A stretch of DNA of 64,000 bases from Pyrrhoderma lamaoense (Eukaryota; Basidiomycota; Agaricomycetes; Hymenochaetales; Hymenochaetaceae), in assembly GCA_002794735.1 (NCBI GenBank), contig NBAZ01000001.1, positions 1,798,001 through 1,862,000 on the forward strand. The letters are read 5' to 3'. The notes under the pieces were generated by a model. It worked only from the letters and a program-made list of their open reading frames with translations, did not search any database and had not been told where the DNA came from. Shown here piece by piece: positions 24,998-36,023 of this stretch. Each line of letters begins with the position of its first letter. Position 1 is the first letter of the stretch. The translations under genes and the position numbers were made by a program.

Positions 24998-27506
24998 ATG
25001 CTTGGAAGACAGTCTGGTCGATGGAACACTTCCCAGCCACGTCAATCCATATCGCGTCTATCCCTCAGAAAGTCCTACCTCTGGACACCCTTTTTGTCAT
25101 GCACCACTTATTCTACTGTAATTTCGCCGGCACTGAGTGTTTCCCGGCATGCTCCCTTAATTACACCGCTTCCTATGGCGGACAAGAAAAACAAAGTATC
25201 ACCTCAAATAGAGTACAATGCCTTCAAGACACCCGGCGTAAACTCAAAGCTAGAGGCTCCAAGTGCTCTGACTTCTCCTGCAGGCGATTCGGGCTTACCG
25301 ACCAGTCTTCTATTATCGGTGGACAAGTACTTTGCTGCTCGAGACCCCACCGAGGCGAATCTTCGTCAGGAAGGCCCTCGGTGGAATACCTGGAAAAGTA
25401 TTCTAGGAGATCAAGAACAGGTATGTTCTATTGCAGAGAAACTTGCACAGTCGGATGCGCCATATCGAGCTCTGAGGGTCCTGAAAATTGCTCGGGCCAT
25501 GGGTACAAGCATATCCCGAAGCAAGTACGAACGCGTAGTTTACTATTTAGGAGGGAAAAAGGAATGGACACTAGTCCAGGAAGTAACCAACCTCGCGCTG
25601 ATCGAAGGAAAACCGTCAGCCCGTCTTCTAGATTGGCGAGCTCTGGCTTGTATGGAGGCACAGGATTTTACAGGGCTAAACGTTGTCATCGATATGTATG
25701 GAAAGTACGGAATCACTCCTCGCCTTCGATCAGTGGAGCAGTTACTACGTGGCCACCTATACAATCACGACCTAGACCGGACCAAGGGTGTTTTGAAGCA
25801 AATGGAAAGCGTCGGACTTGTAGCAGACACTTCAACTTACAAATTAATTATCTCTGGTTATCACAGATTTGGCTTAGACGAAATCATCGTCGGAAAAGCA
25901 AACGAGATACTTGCAAAACCTGGGCGGATGTACAATCCAAGATTGTCGCATTCAATGGTTTAATCAGGATATTTCTCACCGACCACGACCTCAGAGGCGC
26001 TCTGTACCTTATCGAAAGATTCGCAAACATTGGCAACGAAGACGAACAATCAAGAGATTATATCAAAATAGACACCGTGACATATACTATCCTCTTAAAC
26101 TACCTAGCGAGGCATGGGGGCTTAGATTCCTTGGACGAGACTCTAAAGCGTATAAAAGTAGTAGATCTTAGACCGGATGCTCATGTTGCTGCATCTCTCA
26201 TCCGCATGTACTATGCTCTTGGTTCGGAAACGCTTGCATTGCAAGTCCTTAAGGATGCTTGTTATCCAACTATCTTGGACCCTATACTACTCAAATTTCT
26301 GGGTTACAACAAGGAAAATGCTGAAGTCTCAGTTTTCAGAGCTTATCGAAACAGCCCAACTACTGAGATTTTTAACGCAGTGGTGGAAGGTGCCCTGCCA
26401 CACCATGGCTTTCGCGTCTTCAAGCATGTTCTTAAATTGATGGAAGCGTGTAATATCTATCCAGACGCGACCACTTTGGAACTCTTCCTTAGAAATTTAG
26501 AAAGAGAGAAGCACATACTCTGCGTTGATGTTTCTAGGGTATTGAACAAATTGATAAGTTGTGGAATACAACCTACTATTAACCATTTAAATATCATCTT
26601 GCGATCAATTGTCCGAAACGAAAAAATAAAGGCGCGCTCGTGCGGTTGGCATGGTCTTGCTATCAACGTCAAGAAAACGCTAGAAACATTGGACTCCGGC
26701 AGTGTGGACGCTTCTAGGAAAGGCTCTCCTCCACTGAAAGATCCTGAGCTGGGCATCACAGCACGGCAAACCCGAACCGTGATGAAGTTACTTAACCCCA
26801 TTATTGAATCATTGTCAGCACGATCCATCAAAGCTGATCGTACTACGTACGCCCTGCGGATGCGCTTTGACTCTTTTGCATTGCCTCCAGAACTAGCCGC
26901 GGTGACAGCTGAACAAACACTCAAACATATGCAAAAACGGGGATTGCATCCAAATGTCTATCATTATTCCGCACTAATGGAAGCGTACTGCTCGTCTGGC
27001 AAAATCCAAGCTGCTCGTAAACTTCTGCACGAAGTGAGAGCGCAAAGTTACTGACTGAGCCAGGTTCGCCTGTCCTCATGTATACCATCTTGATATCTGC
27101 ACACGGACGTCAAGGGCGGCCTGACCTTGCCTTCAGTGTTTTTCAAGAGATGCTTGATGCAAACATAGCTCCAGACATAGCCGCTGTTGACGCCGTTGTT
27201 GGGGCGTTTTTCGCTGTCAAAGCTTTCCATCTTGCCCGTCGTGTACTCATCGATCTTTGGCCCATGGTCGCACCGTTCCCACGGGAGCTTCAATCGGCAT
27301 CACTGAAACTTTGTATCACGAGACTTCGTGAACTTCGGGCTGAAATGGAAAGAGGAGGCGTCGGTCTTAGAAAGAGAAAATCGGGCATCAGATTGAAGCC
27401 GGGCCTTGTTTCTGAAATTATTAGAGAGTGGCAACAATTGATGGTTTCTAAGAGGCTCAAAGAGAAACATAGGGGTGTAAATCTCCTACCAAGTACTAAT
27501 GAGTAG
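24998..27506 (+). CDS. Pentatricopeptide repeat (PPR) protein, probably mitochondrial
   Basis: Organelle RNA-binding helical-repeat protein; fungal members act on mitochondrial transcript stability or translation. It appears to be a single exon. The N-terminus (MLGRQSGRWNTSQPRQSISR) is Arg/Ser-rich without acidic residues, fitting a mitochondrial presequence. PPR-like helices recur: RTKGVLKQMESVGLVADTST, DIKIDTVTYTILLNYLARH-type units, KRGLHPNVYHYSALMEAYCS, and VLMYTILISAHGRQGRPDLA with FQEMLDANIAPDIAAVDAVV. Two single-base losses split it: in AAAA at 25915-25918, and at a G near 27036. The repaired protein is about 830 residues. The C-terminus is basic (RLKEKHRGVNLLPSTNE). Target RNA unknown. 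Confidence 0.8.
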
Positions 27507-28072
27507 TAGCAAAGAGAAAGAGAAAAGTGTATGAGGGATTGTTGCGTACCTAAGTTACAATAATTAGATAGTCATATACGGATCACATAGGAATAATTAG
27601 ATATGATGCGAAGTGTAAATTTGCATTTGTTCAAACATACATACATTTGGGGCTTCGATTTGAATATGATATCATATAATAACATACAAGAAATTGCATG
27701 GTAACTGAATGAATGGAAAAATATAAGAAGGGGATAATAAAGAGAATGTGTGCTAAAATACAACGAGAATAAGTCAAATTTTTAGACGCTGATAAAATTC
27801 AGAATTAAGACGTAGTTGGTAGTGACAATAAGTTTGGGCGAGACTGAATCCCCTCGTGGTAATAAAATCTATGGAGTTAAATTAGTCGCATATTACCCAA
27901 CGGCAAAACAACTTTCGTATGTTTCCCATCCCACCTCTAAAATTCGAGTGACTTTTGTTCCTCATTTTGCCTCAAGTTTCCCAGAACATATGAGATGAAG
28001 TAAAATACAGTTAGATCAGTTTTCTTGGCCTCACACGAAATATGTTGGTTGTGAGGCAAGCTAAGTACCCCT
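27507..28072. other. Intergenic between convergent genes
   Basis: AT-rich 3' region shared by the PPR and HapX genes. No gene seen. Confidence 0.45.
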
Positions 28073-30484
28073 TCAACCGTGCTTGCCGAACTGAGCGTCG
28101 AGGATCCGAAGAGCCTCGCGGACACCAGCGGCGTCAACCTCTCGGATTCGTCGTCTACCGCACTCCCTAAGTTCTTCTTGAGGAACAAGGGCGGGGCGGT
28201 CCGAGGCCCGGGGAATATTGTCAACAGGGGTTGATGGGCCACCCGCACTCATTGGAGCAGGAGACAAACTTGATGAGGGCTCAGTTAACTTTAATGGTGT
28301 ATGTGTGCGTTGCTTTTCCTGACTTCGGAAAAGGGCATGGGGATCACTGAGGAGAACGGAATCATTGTCCCCCTTCTCTGGTTCATGGGACGATTGTATT
28401 TTTCTCTCGTTCTCAGGCGCCAAATTCTTGATTACACCCCGCTCAGGAGTTAGAGAACCCGGAGCAGGATGAATGACTGCCACAGGGCCTGAACATTTTG
28501 TTCTCCGTGCCACAACATCAGCAAGCATGCTTGAAAATTGTTAAAAATCAGTGTATCAGAAGTTAGAACTCTTAAGTCAAAATAAGATATGCATATACCT
28601 TAAATCTGCGAATGCAATATTTGGGTGAGACTTAAGTCGAGCCCAGGCTTCGTTTACGGAATTGTCTCAGCAGTACTAGATGAGGTTCCACTGGCTGAAG
28701 AACTTGCATGAGGTCTTGCGGGGTCAGTGCTGATAGGAGGCAAGGTGACAGAAGGTCTCCTCGAAGAATCATTTGTGGGTACACGTCCCTTTTCTGGCCT
28801 CACAGGTGTGAGTTCGGTCAAATTTAACTCCCCTTCTAAAGGTGGCTTTGAGCTAGAACTAGTTATGGACGCATATACCGTGCGGGGTAACTTCCCACAA
28901 GCTTCAGGATTAGGGCAAGAAGCACAGGCAGGAGTAGCAGTTATCGCGGATGAATGTTCCAGAGCGCGACAGAATGCTTTACCAAAATCGTCGTCCTTGC
29001 AAGCTGGGCAATTCGACGGATCACCCGAGCAAGTCGGGGGAGGAAGAGGATTGATTTGCCATACCTTATTTGCCGAGCGTCGAGAATTTCTTAGTGGAAG
29101 TGGAACTGAGCGAGAAGAGCTCGCGGTTACCGGAGTAGGCTCCGGAGATGGAAGACGTATCTGAATGGGACCCGTCGGCTGTGTTAGAGTGTTTCGTCGG
29201 AGCGGGACAGAGGTAGCGTTGTTCTTTGAAGCACTCGAAGAAACTTGACCTGCACTTTGAGAGGATGCACTGGATGGATCATCTGCTGGGGAATTGAAAT
29301 TATAGCTGACGTTGTAAACGACCTATCAGCCTCTTCGGTCTTCAGACTACCCATGCTCTGTTGTGAAGGCATCAAATATTCCTGAGTAAACTCAGACACG
29401 ACATTAGCATTTTGCATAGCAATTTCACGGCAAACACAAGGTGTATTGTCTGTACAAAGTCCACAATCAAAAGTATCAAAGGGTGGTGTCCCTCCCAAAG
29501 GTTCAAAACCCTTTGATACATCGCGTGTCGGTGATGAGAACAATGCCGACGAAGGGTATAAAGCTGATGTATGTACAGATCCGGAGGGAGCGGGGAGAGT
29601 AGTAAAAGTCATTGGGGAGTACGGCGCACCAGCCATCCCGGTAGAGTCGGGAGTCGATACTAGGGATGGAGGAGAGGGAACATACGCCGCGCTATGACCA
29701 TAAGAGGGAGCAGGTGTTGTTGTGGGACCCGGAGAGCCTGTATCTGCTCGACATCTCTTTCTTGAAACGGGCTCAAGAAGAACGCTCGTCTCGTCACTGA
29801 GGACAGAACAAACAGACTCATCTCTCCAGCGTTTAAGTTTTTTGTGCTTTTCTTCCTCGGTATATTGAGTCTGCGATGAAGTACCCTTAGCAGTAGCAAC
29901 TTCAAGTTGTTCCTTTAAGCGAGCAATTTCTTCTTTGAGTGACGTATTTTCAACTTTAAGTTTTTCATTGTCTTCCTTCAGACGAATTGAGATTTGTTGA
30001 AGAGCCACGTTCCGTTCTATTTCCCCTGTTCATAAGACTGTACTCGTGCTTGAAGTTCTGCGAGTTGAGATTGTTTTCGCTCCCTGAATGCACGTTGCGC
30101 AGCACTGTAGATAGAAAAATTTATATATCAGATTGGAGGAGACTATTATTAATCACCAGAGTATGTTTGAACACACCGATTCTGGACACGACGTCCCTTT
30201 GATTCGACCTAGAGAAGAGTGTGTGAGAAGTCTTGGCGGGTGGATGGGGCGGGGGATGGAGGGGAGATTGATTAAGAATTGCATACCTCCTGAGATTCTT
30301 TGGGCGGGGCGGGATCTTTCTTTGGCTTCCTTCCCGGCTTTGGCTTAGCGGGAATAACCCATTCCTTGGATGCTAGATACAGTGTGAGTGAGTGAGATAA
30401 AAGGCGATGTAAGCGTGAGGAAATACCTTGTGCCCAGAGAGTGGAGGAAGAGGATACAGTGGATTGGGCGGCGTCGACAGCCAT
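28073..30484 (-). CDS. hapX: HapX-type bZIP iron regulator
   Basis: Transcription factor that, with the CCAAT-binding complex, represses iron-using genes and activates iron uptake when iron is scarce (family knowledge). Start at 30484 (MAVDAAQSTVSSSSTLWAQ). Domain order: the CCAAT-complex-binding Hap4-like motif SKEWVIPAKPKPGRKPKKD; bZIP basic region NRSAAQRAFRERKQ; coiled coil (LKVENTSLKEEIARLKEQL). Then come the cysteine-rich CGLCTDNTPCVCREI, a second cluster CPACKDDDFGKAFC, and CASCPNPEACGKL. The C-terminus has EAWARLKSHPNIAFADL then LADVVARRTKC, and ends AQFGKHG at 28073. The Cys clusters are those proposed to sense iron-sulfur state. Single-base losses at about 30023, 29316 and 28662. 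The Hap4-like and bZIP regions are spread over small exons. Confidence 0.9.
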
Positions 30485-30860
30485 GGGAACGCGCAGCAAG
30501 GAGAGGGCGCGTTCTGCTAGGGACAATGGAGGGGGCAGTAGACGATGGAAAAGTCGACGACTGACCTCTGCCCGTTGATTTATTTGAGTTGCAGACCAGA
30601 CCGGACGGAGACCCACTCACTCAGCACACGCTCTTTGCAACTTTCTCTCAAGTTCTCACTAGGGGCCGATAGATTATCTTATCTGTATGAGTAAAAATCC
30701 CTTTCTCGGAACGTCCCCGGACACCCAGGTCACGTTACTCCTTTTTTTTGAAAATAATAGTAGCAATAATAATACGTATAAAGATTCTTTTCTGAAGAAA
30801 CGTATTGTATAGCGTAATGTCACACAAATAGTACACGTTATACATGTAATAATATTGGCC
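30485..30860. other. HapX upstream region
   Basis: 376 bp between the end of eIF3b and the start of hapX, both on the minus strand. It contains the clustered GATA sites listed separately. The 31-bp stretch before the ATG is GC-rich. No gene seen. Confidence 0.5.
30667..30683 (-). promoter_or_regulatory. Clustered GATA-factor sites upstream of hapX
   Basis: Within 17 bp there are two AGATAA cores in tandem on the minus strand (TTATC at 30674-30678 and 30679-30683) and a CGATAG core on the plus strand (30667-30672). They lie about 185-200 bp upstream of the hapX start. Fungal iron repressors of the SreA/Sfu1/Fep1/Cir1 group bind HGATAR cores, often paired. The match is by sequence only. Confidence 0.55.
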
Positions 30861-33825
30861 CTACTCCTCGATAACCTCCTCAATCTCTTCCAATACTTCC
30901 TCAAGCTCAATAGCAATCTCCTCCTTATCGTCGTTCTATGGCATACACTTAGCACATAACTCTCTTTGACAACTACATTCAAGCTTACCTCGGCTGATCG
31001 GTTCTTCGTTCCAACCCTTTCCTCACCCAACTCCTCCGGCATTTCGCCCGCCATGCATTCCATTCGTCCACAAGACGCTTCCTTTGAGCAATCAATTCCG
31101 CGCTTACATTGCTCTCTTCAGCCGCATCTTCTTCATCAAACGCGCGGCTGTACTCTTTCAAGTTCTTGCGGATCTTTCGTTGCTGTTCTTTTGTCAACAA
31201 TGTTCGTGGCCGAGGCCTCCACAAAAATTGTTTAAATCGATCCTGGATATGCTTCCGAATCTCCTGTCCTTTGAAGTCCCATATGGCGTACCCATTTTCT
31301 AACTATAAACGTTTATAAGATTGCATAAGTAAACAACTCTCCCTTATTAGCCTGAGAATATAATATTAAAAACAACATACCGTGTGTCTCCAGGCACTTG
31401 CACTAGTAGCTAAATACCTCCCTGAAGGGTCCCATTCTACATCTGTCACCCCATAATGATCAGCTGTTCCGAGATGAGAAATACCGCTCCCCCAATCTTC
31501 TTTCGATGGTTCGCGACGGCCACTGATGTCGTCTGTATTGAAGTCCAAATCCCAAAATTCTAATTCTGACTTCGTGGAAGAGCCTACTGTCGCAAGTACC
31601 ACATGCCTTCCTCGTGGGGACCAGCGGACAGTATTACTTGTCCGAGTCGGTAGCGATTCTATACATTGGAGCAACCGATTGTCATTAATTAAGACATATG
31701 TGTATACATGTATTGTTGAAGAATACGTACTCAATAACTTGAAGTCACCTTTCCCACGTTCTAGTTGGTAGAAACTTATGTCCGTCTTAATAGTAACACC
31801 AGGTCCAGGATTACTAAGATTTGGGTCACTACTTGACACAATCGCAAACCGCTCGCCCTTGGGCTCCCACGAAAAGTCGGTAACGGTGTCTGTAAACATT
31901 TATCCAGTGAGAACAGAACATGAATGAACCAACCAGAGTGATGTGGAAGAAACTGGAAGAAAGAAAACAGCCATCTCCACAGATGATACAAGCGTTCACA
32001 CACTCGTGCACGCAGAATGTTGATAAAAGTGATAGCGTACCTTTCAGTTCAACGACCTCCACAGGGAAGTCCTTTTCCCGCACACGGAAGATCTCGAGAT
32101 TACAGAAAATGGACTTTTTTGTCTTAGTGTGTCTATCCACCTTGACGCATAGGAAGTCGCCCTGATTTTGCCAATAAAGCTTGCACTGCACAGAGAAAAA
32201 TAAAAAAGAAGTTCATTAATCCACCCAGAAGCATCTCAAACTGTCCGGTACCGAATGAGTAATGATAAGAATTGTAGAAAGAACATACCTCCGTAACATT
32301 AAACAAATTTTTAGAACGTAAAACCGTGCGACTGGGGACGGCCATTAGTGATACTCGAGCCGGTTGATTCCCTACTTCTGGAGTCCAGTATGCTAACATG
32401 TTCTCCTTCTGCTTCCTATTCTTTGAAGAGTTTGTACCAGCTTTTGCTTCCTTTTCGGCTTCTTCCCTGTCACGGTCGCCAAGAGGGCACCATTCAAAGT
32501 CAACAACTCCATCAATTTTGATACTTTTTTTGTCTAGCAAACCCATTCCAGGGAGCTCGTAGACACTAATTTGTTGTCCGGGAGTCACACGGGCAACATA
32601 ACGATCATCCGCGCTCCATTTGAGTGCAGGCCATTGCATTTGGGGCTTCTTGCCAGTACCATCATCCACTGGCGCAGTTATCGTTGGAAGTGTACGAAGA
32701 AGGTTTCCGGTCTTGATGTCCCACACGGCGATGCTATTACCTTCATCTTCGTGCGATAGATACTGCGGCCCCTGCGGCGCTCCTTCCGGTATGACAATGG
32801 GTTCATTTGACCAAGTTGCGATGTATCGCTCGTTGGGAGAGAAGTCAATCAATTTCACAAGAGGGTGTGCGAACTTCTGAATAGGGGACCATGAGGAACC
32901 ACCCCATAGCCGCACGCCCTGTCGATGAAGGGTAGCAAGCATGGTTCCCATCGGCGACCAAGATACGTAGAGATCCGTCCAATTCTAATCATGTTAGTCT
33001 GTTAGCTTGTTCTTTGTATAAATGGAAAAAAGATAGAAGTATCGAAGATAGAACTGTGAGAAATGCGGTCGCTCACCCGTCTTTCATATGCAACCTCATA
33101 TTGTGATGGCTTTCCGTGCCAGTGGATAGTAACATCATCCTGTCTATAAGTCACATATTGGTCCCGACCTTGAGGGTCTGCAAGCCAAGCACGAAGGTGT
33201 TCCTATAATTCGAAAGGATGAGCTTCTTGTTGCATTAACATGTTGTCTGGTTACCTTTGGTTGATATTCTTCAGGTTCGGGTTCAACAAAGGATTCATCC
33301 ATATTTGCATATCTCTCAATATCCGTGAAGCGATTAATTCTAAATGTGTGCTTCGCATCGAAAGGATGCCCATCCATTACACTCATAGCATATGCTGCAT
33401 CATCTATAGTTTTAAATTCCATGAAAACATATCTATAAACAGTGGAGATTCACTGTTAAGACGAGAACAAGGGATACAAAATAGTTGGAGAGGCGTACCC
33501 TTTACTTTTTCCCGACTTTTCATCCCATGGCACATGTATGTTTTCGGGCTTAATCTGAGCACCCTTCTTTGCAAACTCTTTGCAAATCTTGGCTAACAGC
33601 TTCTCTAATTTTGATTTATCGATGACTGGGACGCCGTCTACAACCAAGATATTGTCGAAGCCTTCTTCAAGCTCAACTTTATATCTAGTGAAATAAAATA
33701 GCATAGAATCAGCTCCGATCAGCTGCCTCAAAAATTTTAGTAGGTTGTGGCACTCACTTAGCCTCAATATCTGAGTAGTCAATTTCATCGTCGTTGAAAG
33801 ATAAATTTCCATTCGGTGCCGGCAT
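30861..33825 (-). CDS. PRT1: Eukaryotic translation initiation factor 3 subunit b (PRT1)
   Basis: Scaffold subunit of eIF3 in the 43S pre-initiation complex, cytosolic. Start at 33825 ([19 protein letters not shown]). The N-terminal RRM follows ([13 protein letters not shown], then [34 protein letters not shown]). A WD-type beta-propeller comes next: [129 protein letters not shown], and [11 protein letters not shown]. The C-terminal helix is [19 protein letters not shown] and the acidic tail ends [10 protein letters not shown] single missing A in the run at 31042-31044 breaks frame just before the tail. About eight introns. Length matches the family (about 740-760). Confidence 0.95.
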
Positions 33826-36023
33826 TTTGTGTATTTAAAGGCCCAGAAGGTTGAACAGTACTGTCGTCCGCCAGAACTCGAACTTTTGGCGGTGAGCATA
33901 CTTTCTCACGGGACTTCAAGTGTGTCACGTATACCGAAGTCGGATTACCTAATCATAGCTAGTTTATGAGTTCATACATTCGCATGAACTTACAACAAAT
34001 TGACTAGTTTCGTGAGTGAAAACTCGGATATACATGTAGAATGGGACTGAGAGATCGAGTATATATCGGCTATGGGAAAGGTAAATTAAAAAAGGGTTAT
34101 GTGTATCTAAATTTCTTAATTGAAGTCTATATTGGCCGAATCCTGTCATTCCCATCAACAAGTGAAGGTGATGGTCCACACTCAGAGTTTCACTAACCTT
34201 CCATTAATGCTGATACATCCTTCTTTTCACAAAGAGAATTTAAATAGCTATATATTCTCTTTTCCTCGCGTAGACTTGAGTTTGTTTGCATTAGATTAAT
34301 TGCACTATTCTCGAGATAGTAAACTATTCGTCTTTAAGGCACGTTCTCTTCAGTATCTTTAACGTGTGCAAATTCCGCAATTTCAATGCGTACCGTATAC
34401 TTATTTCTTTCTTGATTTAGTCGATTTTAGGTTACCCGTGACGTCTTATGTCATTTTAAAACCTCAAATTTTTTTGTCTAGTATTACCTATATCTAGGCT
34501 TTTGTTACAAAAAATACACCTTTCTTTGGTCATTACTTGTAGACATGTAGTATTATGTAATTAATACCCAGTCAAATGTAAATTAGCTAATCAACAAAAA
34601 TCAAAATATTTGGCGGTGTCTGAGGTCCCCCATTTTTGGTGGAACGAGAGCCAATCTTATCGGACTTCTTTGATGTTCGGCCGACGCCTATTCATTGGAT
34701 GTTATTTGTCTGACCACTCACGTCACTTTAACCGCCAAAATGTCTATATCAAGGCAAAGAGATCGTTACCTATGAATCATCTACTCACAACAACTGAAAT
34801 TATGTTCCGGTAAGTTCCTATTTCGCTATGAGCCGAGCCGTCCGCCAACATTCCAAAGTGCTGCGATGAAAAAAATTCGTAACTGCATTCCGAGAACACC
34901 CTTTAAACCATGATGATGATTAGAGTAAAACCTCGGAACGTGCATAGTGTCTCGAACTTGAATATAATATAGCATATGATATTGAAAATATCTTCTAATC
35001 ATGAAAGAGAACATGTACGGCTTTCAAAAGAAAGTGGAAGTACAGAATCAGTAACAGATAATTAGTAATTACTGAAAGTTCGTGCCATCCAATATATGGG
35101 AAGTTGATCATTTATAAAATGTAAATTCTTATATGGCAGTGACAACATCAGCAATATATTACATAATAATAATATCAGCACAAAGTTGAGAGCTCTTCCT
35201 TACCAACAATTTGTATGTCGATACAGCTAAATTCTCTTTGTAAAATCGAATTGTTGACCCTATTGATAGGATAGACTCAAGCTTAGCATGATTCTCAATG
35301 TGGATGCTAGAAAAATATATGTGTGCGGCATAGCTAACTAAATCATTAATCAATATATCTGCTAGAGTTACTACGCAAATTTCTACCATGTAAGGAATGT
35401 CGATCGTCTTTCCAAATACTGGATGGTGGAGACTTTTTCGTAATCGTTTATAAGTAAAAGTATAGAAACCCAACTACGAGGGACAACTACTGTTGGTTTC
35501 TGGGCGACGAACAACAGAACAAGATGTCCCCACCATGTAGATGATTTTGAATATAAATAATGATTGTATAAATCGAGTAGATCGTGAGCTGCGTATGAAA
35601 ATGGAATGATCGTTTACATGATTCGTATACCGATCATAGCAAAGAGGTGATGACCACATCTGTTTCTCACCCTGTGACACGACATGGACGTATAATTGAT
35701 GATATTTATCATATTATACCGCATACAATCAGAAAAGTCGTGTGCACAACAACACATCCATCACAATCATCAAGACGATATTCTTATAAATAGGGGAACG
35801 ATTCACTCGGGTGCCAAATTCATCGCCAACACCTATTCTAGCTAGCATGCGCTTGATGAAGCATGTGTTCCATCAAAAAAGAGCGCACGTTTGCATGTCA
35901 ACATCCCTGATGTTGATCCCCCGCACTCTTCTGAGAGAGCCGCGGGGCTTGTATATATAATCTCTCGTGGCCCCGTTATCAACAACCACTGCTTTAGCTT
36001 GACCATCCAAACTCCGCGTCAAC
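33826..36023. other. 2.2-kb AT-rich intergenic region
   Basis: Upstream of both eIF3b (-) and the GIT1-like permease (+). Open frames at 34610-34813 (+) and 35159-35680 (-, two pieces) have no family I recognise. The minus-strand pieces could be remnants of a decayed gene, but the evidence is weak. TATA-like boxes lie at 35785-35793 and 35952-35960. Confidence 0.4.
35952..35960 (+). promoter_or_regulatory. TATA box of the GIT1-like permease gene
   Basis: TATATATAA lies 64-72 bp upstream of the ATG at 36024. A second TATAAATAG lies farther upstream at 35785. TATA-containing promoters are typical of regulated nutrient transporters. Confidence 0.5.

Noticed and set aside
24955..25960. Second reading frame at the start of the PPR gene
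   Set aside because: The first 300 or so codons of that frame lack PPR features and are rich in Cys/Arg; the overlapping frame from 24998 has the presequence and repeats.
25964..27077. Apparent split of the PPR gene into two or three separate genes
   Set aside because: The repeat pattern continues smoothly when one base is restored at 25915-25918 and another near 27036, and similar losses occur in neighbouring genes.
35159..35680. Possible transposon or decayed gene on the minus strand
   Set aside because: No transposase or reverse transcriptase motif, no terminal repeats and no target duplication were seen, so it is not called.
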